From NCBI RefSeq assembly GCF_013004595.1, contig NZ_JABEMC010000004.1, positions 186,001 through 250,000 of the forward strand: a stretch of DNA of 64,000 nucleotides. Direction: 5' to 3'. The notes under the pieces are model-generated. The model saw only the letters and a program-made list of their open reading frames with translations, was not told the origin of the DNA and did not search any database. Below, in pieces: positions 35,733 through 44,129 of this stretch (position 1 is its first letter; each line of letters opens with the position of its first letter). Source of the DNA: Brevibacterium luteolum (GTDB lineage Bacteria > Actinomycetota > Actinomycetes > Actinomycetales > Brevibacteriaceae). Position numbers and translations under genes: made by a program.

Positions 35733-36329
35733 ATGATACAACGCACTGCTCTGACGACTTCGGCCCTCGCAGTCTCCGCCGCGCTCATCCTCTCCGGCTG
35801 CACCGGAGACGATACCCCTGAGTCCGAGGAGCAGACAGCCACGGAAACCGCTGCCGCTGAGAATGAGGAGACCGAAGCCGCAGACGGTGACGAGCAGACC
35901 GCATACGGCGAGCTCATCGACGGCTTCCCGGACACGATCGAGCCGCTGCCTGAAGCCGAGATCGTCTCCTCCACCCTCAGCCCTGCCGACGAGCAGGCTG
36001 CTGAGGGCGAAGAGGCTGAGGCTACTGAGGCACCCGAAGGTGAGGACGGCGCTGAAGCCGAGAATCCGCAGGCTGACAGCGAGCGGATCGGCGTGTCCCT
36101 CGTCCAGCTGAGCGAGAAGTCCGAAGAGGAGATCATCAAGTTCTACACCGACTCCCTCAAAGACAAGGGCTTCGAGACAGTCGGCGACGCCGCCAAGGAA
36201 GGCGACGTCACCACGCAGACCTTCCACGACACCAAGAACGACCAGACCCTGTCCCTGACCGTCGGGCCCGGACCTGACGATGACACCAACAATCGACAGG
36301 TCACCGTCGGCGGGGTCGTGCTGCGATGA
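35733..36329 (+). CDS. acidic lipoprotein of unknown function
   Basis: The 198-residue product has a signal peptide with lipobox LSGC (Cys near residue 22) and should be lipidated and exported. Residues 23-115 are extremely rich in Glu, Asp, Ala and Thr with no folded look. The C-terminal part (about 115-198) contains a possible domain (SLVQLSEKSEEEIIKFYTDSLKDKG). It overlaps the polyprenyl synthase start by ATGA, so the two are co-translated. M. tuberculosis has lppM near this position, but I see no real sequence likeness. Function unknown. Confidence 0.85.
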   Translation: MIQRTALTTSALAVSAALILSGCTGDDTPESEEQTATETAAAENEETEAADGDEQTAYGELIDGFPDTIEPLPEAEIVSSTLSPADEQAAEGEEAEATEAPEGEDGAEAENPQADSERIGVSLVQLSEKSEEEIIKFYTDSLKDKGFETVGDAAKEGDVTTQTFHDTKNDQTLSLTVGPGPDDDTNNRQVTVGGVVLR

Positions 36330-37453
36330 GCGCAGCCGCCACCACCGTCACCGCACTCACACCCGCAGACGAGGTCATCGCCGCAGTCGACGCCGTCATC
36401 GACGAGCACCTGCAGACCACCGCCGCGCGCATGGCCGAGATCTCACCGGTCACCGATGAGCTCATCGACCCGATCTGCGCATTCAGCGCCAAGGGCAAGC
36501 GGATCCGGGCACTCATCACCTGGTGGGGCTACGAGCTGGCTGGCGGCACCGACGCCGCGAAATCCGGCATCGCCCACACCGCTGCCGGGGTCGAGCTACT
36601 GCATGCCGCAGCCCTCATCCACGACGACATCATCGACGATTCCGAGACGCGCCGCGGCCAGCCGGCCGTGCACACGTACTTTCGGGCGATGCACCGCGAC
36701 CGTGACTGGACCGGTGACGCGGTGCTGTTCGGCGATGGCGCTGCGATCATCGCCGGGGACCTGTGCCTGAGCCTGAGCGAAGAGCTCTTCAGCGCCTCAG
36801 CGCTGGCGGCCTCGGCCACCGCCGAGGCGGTGCGCCGCCACAACGACTTCCGTCGCGATGTCATGGTCGGCCAGTATCTCGACATCCGCCTGCAGGCCGC
36901 ACCGGTCGCCGGTGATGAGCTGTTGCCGCGCGCCGATGAAGTGCTGACCTACAAGTCAGCGAAGTACTCCGTCGAGCAGCCGCTGCTGCTCGGCGCCGCC
37001 CTGGCCGGTGCCGACACCGCGCTGCTGAGCGCGCTTTCGGACTTCGGCCTGCCGCTGGGCCGGGCATTCCAGCTGCGCGATGACGAACTCGGCGTCTTCG
37101 GCGACCCAGACGTGACCGGCAAGCCGGCCGGTGATGACCTGCGGCAGGGCAAGAAGACCGTCCTCATCGGACTGACTCTGCAGGCACTGTCCAACGGTGA
37201 CGATGCGTCAGCCGATCAGGCCGACTGGCTTATGCGCCGGCTCGGGCAGCCGGATCTCAGCCTGGACGAGCTGCAGCAGATGAAGGATCTCATCGGGTCC
37301 TGCGGGGCGCTGGAGAAGTTCGAAGCCGAGATCGACGCACAGCTCACTGCCGCCCACCAGGGGCTCGACGCTCTGGCCGCCCACGGCATCAGCGATGCCG
37401 CCCGCGAGCAGCTGGCGCAGTATGCGCTCCTGCTCACGCGCCGCTCAGCCTGA
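36326..37453 (+). CDS. polyprenyl diphosphate synthase (IdsA-like)
   Basis: This 375-residue trans-prenyltransferase condenses isopentenyl diphosphate with allylic diphosphates. The first Asp-rich motif DDIIDDSETRRG is near residue 100 and the second, RDDELGVFGD, near 251. Both are intact. Residues before the first motif (ELLHAAALIH) are small, consistent with C15-C20 or longer products, but the chain length cannot be fixed. The position corresponds to idsA2 (Rv2173). It ends four bases from the convergent Rv2175c-like gene. Confidence 0.92.
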   Translation: MSAAATTVTALTPADEVIAAVDAVIDEHLQTTAARMAEISPVTDELIDPICAFSAKGKRIRALITWWGYELAGGTDAAKSGIAHTAAGVELLHAAALIHDDIIDDSETRRGQPAVHTYFRAMHRDRDWTGDAVLFGDGAAIIAGDLCLSLSEELFSASALAASATAEAVRRHNDFRRDVMVGQYLDIRLQAAPVAGDELLPRADEVLTYKSAKYSVEQPLLLGAALAGADTALLSALSDFGLPLGRAFQLRDDELGVFGDPDVTGKPAGDDLRQGKKTVLIGLTLQALSNGDDASADQADWLMRRLGQPDLSLDELQQMKDLIGSCGALEKFEAEIDAQLTAAHQGLDALAAHGISDAAREQLAQYALLLTRRSA

Positions 37454-37457
37454 GTCC

Positions 37458-37868
37458 TCAGACGGCCAGCGCCTGCGCGCGGCGCCGGACCTCTTTCTTC
37501 GATCCCGTGCGCAGCAGGTCGATCGGCCGACCCGGCAGCGAATCATCAGGGGTGAACAGCCAGACGATGGCCTCTTCATCGGGGAAGCCGGCATCGGCCA
37601 GCAACATGAGGGTGCCCTGCAGGTTCTTGACCGGAGCGTCGCCGTCGATGAAGAGCGCGGGCACCTTGAAGACCTTCGGCGAACCGTGCTTGAAGCCGAT
37701 AAGCGCCCGATCTTCGACCAGACGGCGGACCTTCGAGATCCCCAGCCCTGTCTGCTCGGCGATGTCCGGCAGCGGCAGCCATTCGTCGACGAGTGCCAGC
37801 GCCTGCGCAGAATGGTCGGGCGAACCTGCCTGCTGGGATGAGCCGGAAGCGGCGGTTGAATCAGTCAC
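37458..37868 (-). CDS. Rv2175c-family DNA-binding protein
   Basis: The 136-residue protein has a winged helix-turn-helix (LPLPDIAEQTGLGISKVRRLVEDRALIG, about 30-58) and a C-terminal region ending in a basic tail. In M. tuberculosis Rv2175c is a DNA-binding substrate of the kinase PknL, encoded next to it. The same pairing is present here (kinase at 39.1 kb). The start is uncertain. GTG 37868 sits 10 bases after a -10-like TACTAT and may be nearly leaderless. An ATG at 37904 adds 12 residues and has no ribosome site. Confidence 0.85.
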   Translation of the reverse strand: MTDSTAASGSSQQAGSPDHSAQALALVDEWLPLPDIAEQTGLGISKVRRLVEDRALIGFKHGSPKVFKVPALFIDGDAPVKNLQGTLMLLADAGFPDEEAIVWLFTPDDSLPGRPIDLLRTGSKKEVRRRAQALAV

Positions 37869-37991
37869 AGATCTCAGGATAGTACCGACACGCCGAGTGC
37901 GCATGCTCGCACGTGTGGCGCAGCGCAGTCGTTAAGCTGGGATCAACTGTAACCGCAGCTTGTCTTCCCCCATCAGAACTGCAGGTCGTAC

Positions 37992-39146
37992 ATGAACAGG
38001 GCATCGCACCGCCCGCCGCACGGACGGGCGCGACAGACAACGGCTCGGGCTGCCGTCCCGTCGCCGTTGACCGTGGCATCGCATTTCGCATCCCAGCAGG
38101 CCGCACAGCATCTCCCTGTTGCTGACGAGCATGCCCCTGCAGCGCCCGAAACGACGACCGATCCGAACCTGCAGCCGGGCTTCAGCCCCGCCTTCACACC
38201 GCGCGCCACGCCCGCCTCCGATGCCCAGCCGGGATTCACCTCGGGCACGGTCAGCGAGGCCATCCCGGTCACCCACGGCGGACGCAGCTACAAGGTCCGC
38301 ACCGGCGACACCCTCATCTCGATCGCCAAACGCCACGGAGTCTCCGCCCCAGCGATCGTCGAACTCAACGACCTGCGCGGCCGCAGCGCGGTGCGGCCTG
38401 GACAGATCCTGTCGCTGCCGGCGAAGAACATCCACCAGCAGCGCACCGCCGGCCACCGGGTCGCCGCAGGCGAGACCCTCGAAGCGATCGCCGAGCGCTA
38501 CCAGATCTCGGTGCCGGCCCTGCAGGACGCCAACGCAATGGGCGACTCGACAGTCATCCGCGAAGGCGAGCTGCTCGCACTCTCCGGTTCCGGGGCCACC
38601 TCGAACCGTGCCCGGCAGCATGTCCCGGCAGCCGAGCTGCCGCAGCTGCCCACCGACCACCGCGGCACCCCGTACCCGGCCGAAGTGCTCGCTGCAGCCC
38701 GGCACAACAAGTGGATCCTCCAGCAGCGTCCCGTACTGCCGAAGCGCGACATCGCCGCGATGGTCCGCGGGATCGCCGACTACCTCGGAGTCGATGAGCA
38801 CCTCGCCTCCGCCCTGGCCCAGCAGGAGTCCGGGATGCGCCAGCAGGTCGTGTCCCCGGTCAACGCGATCGGCGTCATGCAGGTGACCCCGCGCGCCGGA
38901 GCCTGGGCCGCCGAGCTGCTCGGCGAACCGGTCGACATCCTCGACACCGCCGAGAACATCCGCGCCGGCCTGGCGATCCTGCGCTGGCTGCTCGAACGCA
39001 CAGGCTCCGAAGCCGAGGCGCTGGCCGGCTACTACCAGGGCCTCGCCTCGGTCGCGGCGCACGGACAGCACCGCGACACGCGCCGCTTCGTCCACAACGT
39101 CCAGGTGACCGCCGAACGATTCCGCAGCCAGGAGAGCACATCATGA
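37992..39146 (+). CDS. LysM and lytic-transglycosylase (SLT-like) protein
   Basis: The 384-residue product has two LysM repeats (YKVRTGDTLISIAKRHGV near 98-115 and HRVAAGETLEAIAERYQI near 156-173) and a C-terminal lysozyme-like domain with catalytic Glu in QQESGMRQQ (near 278) and the following AIGVMQVTP. LysM binds glycan strands and the catalytic part should cleave them. No clear signal peptide is visible: the first 60 residues are basic, then Ala/Pro-rich, without a long hydrophobic core. It is coupled to the kinase gene by ATGA. Confidence 0.88.
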   Translation: MNRASHRPPHGRARQTTARAAVPSPLTVASHFASQQAAQHLPVADEHAPAAPETTTDPNLQPGFSPAFTPRATPASDAQPGFTSGTVSEAIPVTHGGRSYKVRTGDTLISIAKRHGVSAPAIVELNDLRGRSAVRPGQILSLPAKNIHQQRTAGHRVAAGETLEAIAERYQISVPALQDANAMGDSTVIREGELLALSGSGATSNRARQHVPAAELPQLPTDHRGTPYPAEVLAAARHNKWILQQRPVLPKRDIAAMVRGIADYLGVDEHLASALAQQESGMRQQVVSPVNAIGVMQVTPRAGAWAAELLGEPVDILDTAENIRAGLAILRWLLERTGSEAEALAGYYQGLASVAAHGQHRDTRRFVHNVQVTAERFRSQESTS

Positions 39147-41026
39147 AGACCCTGCACGATCCGCTGCTCGGTGTCGTTCTCAACGAGCGCTACCGAGTCG
39201 AGTCCGTCATCGCCCGCGGTGGCATGGCGATGGTCTACCGCGGCACCGACCTGCGCCTGGATCGCGAGGTCGCGATCAAGGTCATGCACCAGCACCTGCT
39301 CGACGACGAGACGTTCGTCGAGCGGTTCCGCCGTGAGGCCATCCACGCTGCCCGGCTCAGCCACCCGAACCTCATCGCCGTCCACGACCAGGGCTCTGAC
39401 GGCCAGGCCGTGTACCTCGTGATGGACTACCTGGAGTCGGTGACGCTGCGCAAGGAGCTCAAGCACCGCGGCAGCCTCACCCCGCGTCAGGCGATTGTCG
39501 TGACCGATGCGATCCTCGCCGCACTCGAGGCGGTCCATGGTGCCGGCATCATCCACCGTGACCTGAAGCCGGACAATGTGCTGCTCGGCACCGACGGGCA
39601 GATCAAGCTCGCGGATTTCGGTCTGGCGCGCGCGGTAAGCACGTCGACGACGACGAAGACGCTCATCGGCACTGTCGGCTATGTCGCACCCGAGCTCGTC
39701 ACGCGCACCGGCGCTGATGAGCGCACTGATCTCTACACGGTCGGGATCATGCTCTACGAGATGCTCACCGGCAGCCAGCCCTACACCGACGATGTGCCGA
39801 TCCAGGTCGCCTACCGTCACGTCCACGACACAGTTCCCGCGCCCTCTGAGGCGGTTGCCGGGGTCAGCCCGACTCTCGATGCGATCGTGCTGTGGGCGAC
39901 TTCCCGCAAGCCGGAGGACCGACCCGCTGATGCGAGCGAGCTGCGCCTGGCGCTGGCCGAGGCGCGCACGCAGCTGAGCGAGGAGGAGCTCGATCTCGCT
40001 GAAGGCAGCGGCGCACCCGTTGTCGATGCGCCGGTGCTCACCGCCACGATCACCATCGAGGACGGCGATCCGGCCGAGCCGCGGCAGAAGGAGCCGAAGG
40101 CCCGCACTGACGAGATCCCCTACCTCGCCGATGACGAAGACGACGAGGCCGCCAGTTCGCCTGGCGCTCCTGGCCCACTGGCTCCGGCTGCTGCCGCAGC
40201 TGCTCGGTCTGCCGCTCCGGCGAAGAGCCCGGAGCACGGGGGCCGCAGCCGCCGGCGCACCCGCACAGCACTCGGCCTGACAGCAGCAGCTGCCGTCATC
40301 GCACTGGCGGGATGGGGTGCCGTCGCCTCAATCGAGACGACCGCCGAGGTGCCGGCCGCTGTTGCCGGCCAGGAGCAGGCCGATGTCGTCTCCGCACTCA
40401 AGACCGCCGGTTTCACCACTGCCACGCGGGAGGAGTTCAGTACGGCAGTCCCGGCCGGGAAGGTCATCGGCACCGATCCGGCAGCCGGCACCGAACTCGA
40501 CAAGGACGCCGTCGTCACGGTCCTGGTCTCGAAGGGCGAGGAGCTCTTCGCAGCCCCCGATGTGTCCAAGATGACCGAAAGCGAAGCCCGCTCGGCGATC
40601 GAGGGAGCCTCGCTGCAGGTGGGTGCGGTCGACCGTAAGCACTCCAGCTCCGTGCCTGAGGGCTCGGTCATCTCCCAGTCACTGGAGCGCGGCGAAGAGG
40701 TGGCCAAGGGAACCGAGATCGACCTGGTCGTCTCCAAGGGTGCTGAACCGCTCGTCATCCCGGATGTCACGGGAGTCTCGTATGAGGTCGCCTATGGCCG
40801 TCTCGCCCGGATGGGCCTGCGGATCGCCAAGGACGAGGTCTACAGCGATCACACTCCGAAGGGCGATGTCGTCGCGCACTATCCGAAGGCTGCTGCGAAG
40901 AAGAACCCCGGTGATCTCGTCATCCTGAAGGTCTCGAAGGGCAAGGAGCCCGATAAGCCGAAGGATGATGAGAAGAAGGACGAGGACAAGAAATCCGAGG
41001 AGAAGAAGTCCGACGACGGCAGCTGA
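39143..41026 (+). CDS. pknL: PASTA-domain Ser/Thr protein kinase (PknB/PknL type)
   Basis: The 627-residue membrane kinase has the glycine loop RGGMAMVY, Lys in VAIKVM (near 43), HRDLKPDN (near 139), DFG (near 158) and APE. A single membrane segment lies near 375-396. Three PASTA repeats (about 400-465, 466-532, 533-598) lie outside and probably bind lipid II or muropeptides. A Lys/Asp/Glu-rich tail ends the protein. Synteny with idsA2, Rv2175c and aroG points to PknL, although PknL of M. tuberculosis lacks PASTA repeats. In domain terms it is PknB-like. Confidence 0.92.
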   Translation: MKTLHDPLLGVVLNERYRVESVIARGGMAMVYRGTDLRLDREVAIKVMHQHLLDDETFVERFRREAIHAARLSHPNLIAVHDQGSDGQAVYLVMDYLESVTLRKELKHRGSLTPRQAIVVTDAILAALEAVHGAGIIHRDLKPDNVLLGTDGQIKLADFGLARAVSTSTTTKTLIGTVGYVAPELVTRTGADERTDLYTVGIMLYEMLTGSQPYTDDVPIQVAYRHVHDTVPAPSEAVAGVSPTLDAIVLWATSRKPEDRPADASELRLALAEARTQLSEEELDLAEGSGAPVVDAPVLTATITIEDGDPAEPRQKEPKARTDEIPYLADDEDDEAASSPGAPGPLAPAAAAAARSAAPAKSPEHGGRSRRRTRTALGLTAAAAVIALAGWGAVASIETTAEVPAAVAGQEQADVVSALKTAGFTTATREEFSTAVPAGKVIGTDPAAGTELDKDAVVTVLVSKGEELFAAPDVSKMTESEARSAIEGASLQVGAVDRKHSSSVPEGSVISQSLERGEEVAKGTEIDLVVSKGAEPLVIPDVTGVSYEVAYGRLARMGLRIAKDEVYSDHTPKGDVVAHYPKAAAKKNPGDLVILKVSKGKEPDKPKDDEKKDEDKKSEEKKSDDGS

Positions 41027-41056
41027 GCCCAGCTGCCGCCGCGGAAACCGTCAGCT

Positions 41057-42082
41057 TCAGACGAGGCTGGTGAGCACCTCGGCTGCCGTGTCGATCTGCT
41101 CGGGTGAGACATCTCGGTGGGTGACGAGCCGGACGCTGTTCTCCCCCATCACCGAGACCCGCACATTGCGCTCAGCTGCCTGAGCGGCGAACTGCTCGGC
41201 ATCCACTGCCAGATCGCTGAGGTCGAGGAAGACGATGTTCGTATCCACGGTCTCCGGATCGACGATGCCCTCGCGGGTCGCTGCCAGTGCGTCGGCGAGT
41301 TGCCGGGCGTGGGCATTGTCATCGGCAAGGCCATCGACGTGGTTGTCGAGGGCGTAAAGGCCTGCGGCGGCGAGGATGCCGGCCTGGCGCATGGCGCCTC
41401 CGTAGCGCTTGCGCAGCAGGCGGGTCTTCTCGATGATCTCCGCGCTGCCGACGAGCACGCTGCCGACCGGTGCGCCCAGGCCCTTGGACAGGCACAGGGA
41501 GACAGTGTCAGCCTGCCGGCCGTATTCGTCTGCCGAGATCCCTGTGGCCGCACACGCGTTGAGCAGGCGTGCACCGTCCATGTGGACGGCGACACCGGCT
41601 GCTGCGGTCTCTCGCCTGAGTGTGCGCAGCTCGTCGATGTCGGCGATGCGTCCGCCGCCGAAGTTGTGGGTGTTCTCCACCGAGATCGCCGCGGTTCCGA
41701 CCTGGTGGTAGCCGCGCGGGCGGCTCATAAGTGCGAGTGCGTCGGCGGCGGTGAAGGTGCCATCGGGTGAGACCCAGGTCCGGGAGGTGACTCCTGCCAG
41801 GGCGGCATGACCGCCCGCTTCAGCGCGCAGGACGTGTGCCTGGGATTCGGCGATGAGCTCCCAGCCGGGTGCGACCAGTGCGGCGACACCGAGCATGTTC
41901 GTCATCGAACCCGAGGGGCAGAAGATGCCGGCCTCGTGTCCGAGCAGCACGGCAACGCGGGCTTCGAGTGCGTTGATCGTCGGGTCTTCGCCGTAGACGT
42001 CGTCGCCGACTTCGGCGTCCATCATCGCCTGGCGCATCGCAGCATCCGGGCGGGTGACGGTGTCTGATCGCAGGTCGATCAT
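41057..42082 (-). CDS. ltaE: low-specificity L-threonine aldolase
   Basis: The 341-residue PLP enzyme cleaves L-threonine or L-allo-threonine to glycine and acetaldehyde. It begins MIDLRSDTVTRPD, the family signature, has HMDGARLLNA, and carries the PLP lysine in SLCLSKGLGAPVGS (near 200). I chose the ATG at 42082 with AGGAGA upstream. Readings to 42211 are unsupported. It lies convergent to the kinase gene with a 30-base gap and 58 bases downstream of the DAHP synthase stop. Confidence 0.93.
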   Translation of the reverse strand: MIDLRSDTVTRPDAAMRQAMMDAEVGDDVYGEDPTINALEARVAVLLGHEAGIFCPSGSMTNMLGVAALVAPGWELIAESQAHVLRAEAGGHAALAGVTSRTWVSPDGTFTAADALALMSRPRGYHQVGTAAISVENTHNFGGGRIADIDELRTLRRETAAAGVAVHMDGARLLNACAATGISADEYGRQADTVSLCLSKGLGAPVGSVLVGSAEIIEKTRLLRKRYGGAMRQAGILAAAGLYALDNHVDGLADDNAHARQLADALAATREGIVDPETVDTNIVFLDLSDLAVDAEQFAAQAAERNVRVSVMGENSVRLVTHRDVSPEQIDTAAEVLTSLV

Positions 42083-42140
42083 CGTGCGGTCTCCTGAGCT
42101 GGTGGTGGGGTGGCAGGCAGCGTGGCAGGCTGCCTGCGGG

Positions 42141-43541
42141 TCATCCGTGTTCCTGCTGGTGTTTGGTGAGGTATTCGGCGACCTGGAATGCCATTTCGAG
42201 CGACTGGTCATGGTTCAGGCGCGGGTCGACGAGCGTTTCGTAGCGGCGGCGCAGACCCTCGTCGTCGATCTCGCTGGCTCCGCCGAGCACCTCGGTGACG
42301 TCATCACCGGTGAGTTCGATGTGCAGGCCGCCGGGGATGGTGCCGGCGTCGTAGTGCGCGTCGAAGAACCCGGCGACCTCTGCCATGACATCTTCGAACC
42401 GGCGGGTCTTGTACCCGGTGTTCGAGGTGATGGTGTTGCCGTGCATCGGGTCGCAGACCCACGTGACGTGCGGCAGCTGGTCGCCGACCTGGCTGAGCAG
42501 GCGCGGCAGGCCTTCGCGGATCTTCTCCGCACCCATGCGCGTGATGAACGTCAGTCGGCCCGGCTCTGCTTCGGGATCGAGCTTCTCTGCCAGGGCCATG
42601 GCGTCATCGTAGGTGGCGTTCGGGCCGAGCTTGACGCCGATCGGGTTGCGCACACGGGAGAGGAAGTCGACGTGGGCGGAGTCGAGCTGGCGGGTCCGTT
42701 CCCCGATCCACAGGAAGTGACCGGACACGTCGTACGGGTCGCCGGTGCGCGAGTCGATGCGGGTGAGTGCCCGCTCGTATTCGAGCAGCAGGGCTTCGTG
42801 GGCGGAGAAGAACTCGACCGATTTGAGGCTGTCGAAGTCAGCGCCGCATGCGGCCATGAACTTCAGCGCCCGGTCGATCTCGCGGGCCATCTGCTCGTAG
42901 CGGTGGTAGTTCGGATTCGAGCCGAGGAAGCCGCGGTTCCAGTCGTGGACCAGTCGCAGGTCGGCGAAACCGCCGGTGGTGAAGGCACGGATGAGGTTGA
43001 GGGTCGACGAGGAGATGTTGTAGGCCTCGAGCAGCCGGTTAGGATCGTGCCGCCGCGCTTCGGGCGTGAACTCGTAGCTGTTGACGATGTCACCACGGTA
43101 GCTCGGCAGCTCAACACCCTCGCGCACCTCGGTGTCCGAAGAGCGCGGCTTGGCGAACTGGCCGGCCATCCGGCCGATCTTCACCACCGGCAGGGATCCG
43201 CCGTAGGTGAGCACGGCAGCCATCTGCAGCACGGTCTGCACCCGGCGGCGGATACGGTCGGCATCGGCGTCGGCGAAGGACTCAGCGCAGTCACCGCCGG
43301 CGAGCACGAAGGCCTCGCCGCGGCTGGCGGCTGCGATGCGCTCGGTGAGCTTGTCGGCCTCACCGGCGAAGATGAGGGGCGGAACGGAGCGCAGCCGCTC
43401 GAGAACGGCAGCGAGTTCGTCTGCATCCTCGTACGTCGGCTGCTGGCGAGGCGACATGGAGCGCCAGGCGTCGAGTCCTTTGATGGTCTCTTCGCTGGCT
43501 TCTGCCTGTCCGGCGGCCTGGTAGACGCGGCTGATGTTCAC
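42141..43541 (-). CDS. aroG: class II 3-deoxy-7-phosphoheptulonate (DAHP) synthase
   Basis: This enzyme condenses phosphoenolpyruvate and erythrose 4-phosphate, the first step of the shikimate pathway. The 466-residue product has the class II blocks AGGDCAESF, KIGRMAGQFAKPRSS, HEALLLEYE, WVCDPMHGNT and ELTGDDVTE. I chose the GTG at 43541, with AAGGAA nine bases upstream and homology from NISRVYQAA. Rv2178c holds the same place after pknL. A hairpin precedes the start. Confidence 0.95.
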   Translation of the reverse strand: MNISRVYQAAGQAEASEETIKGLDAWRSMSPRQQPTYEDADELAAVLERLRSVPPLIFAGEADKLTERIAAASRGEAFVLAGGDCAESFADADADRIRRRVQTVLQMAAVLTYGGSLPVVKIGRMAGQFAKPRSSDTEVREGVELPSYRGDIVNSYEFTPEARRHDPNRLLEAYNISSSTLNLIRAFTTGGFADLRLVHDWNRGFLGSNPNYHRYEQMAREIDRALKFMAACGADFDSLKSVEFFSAHEALLLEYERALTRIDSRTGDPYDVSGHFLWIGERTRQLDSAHVDFLSRVRNPIGVKLGPNATYDDAMALAEKLDPEAEPGRLTFITRMGAEKIREGLPRLLSQVGDQLPHVTWVCDPMHGNTITSNTGYKTRRFEDVMAEVAGFFDAHYDAGTIPGGLHIELTGDDVTEVLGGASEIDDEGLRRRYETLVDPRLNHDQSLEMAFQVAEYLTKHQQEHG

Positions 43542-43568
43542 AGTATGTGTTCCTTCGATCGATGGTGA

Positions 43569-43604
43569 TGCCGATGCGGCCATGGTCTCACGGCGGCATC
43601 GGCA
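43569..43604 (-). terminator. hairpin between the DUF151 gene and aroG
   Basis: TGCCGATGC (43569-43577) and GCATCGGCA (43596-43604) are exact inverted copies around an 18-base loop. It may end the upstream operon or act as a leader structure for aroG. Confidence 0.4.
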
Positions 43605-43647
43605 CGCAGGTGTGGTGTCCGGTGTGCGAACGGCGGGGTGGGAAAGC

Positions 43648-44124
43648 TCAGCTTTCGCCTTCGAAGTCCTCCGGTGAGACGTGGTCGAGGAAGTCGCGGA
43701 ACTGTGCGACCTCCTCTTCGTCTGCTTCGGGCGCTTCGATGCCGTTCTCCTGGATGAGCTGCTCATCGGCCAGCACGGGGCATTCGGCGATGAGGGCGAG
43801 TGCGACAGCGTCAGACGGGCGGGCGGCGATCGTCTTTCCGTCTGAGGTGTGCAGCTCGGCGAGGAAGGTGTGGTTCTCCTTGCCGGTGATGACCACCTCG
43901 GTCAGTTCGGCCCCGTACGACTCGAGGATGTCGAGCATGAGGTGGTGGCTCAGCGGCCGCGGCGGTGTCAGGCCGCGCTGGGCGATGCCGATGGCATTGG
44001 CTTCGGCCGTGCCGATCCAGATCGGCAGATAGCGCGGCAGATACAGGGCCTTGAGCAGCAGAATCGGCTGGTTGGCGGGCAACTCGATGCGCACCCCGAC
44101 GACTTCGACGCTGACGTAGGCCAT
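43648..44124 (-). CDS. bifunctional nuclease (DUF151) family protein
   Basis: The 158-residue protein belongs to the BFN/DUF151 family. Plant members have RNase and DNase activity. The bacterial role is unclear. Family blocks LPIWIGTAEANAI, RPLSHHLMLDIL and ARPSDAVALAL are intact. The C-terminal 35 residues are very acidic. It starts five bases after the FHA gene, as the last gene of this operon, corresponding to Rv1829. The MerR gene that lies between them in M. tuberculosis (Rv1828) is missing. Confidence 0.88.
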   Translation of the reverse strand: MAYVSVEVVGVRIELPANQPILLLKALYLPRYLPIWIGTAEANAIGIAQRGLTPPRPLSHHLMLDILESYGAELTEVVITGKENHTFLAELHTSDGKTIAARPSDAVALALIAECPVLADEQLIQENGIEAPEADEEEVAQFRDFLDHVSPEDFEGES

Positions 44125-44129
44125 TTCGC

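Noticed and set aside
35700..35740. LexA-type SOS box between dinB and the lipoprotein gene
   Set aside because: The 27-base gap contains no CGAAC-N4-GTTCG-like palindrome.
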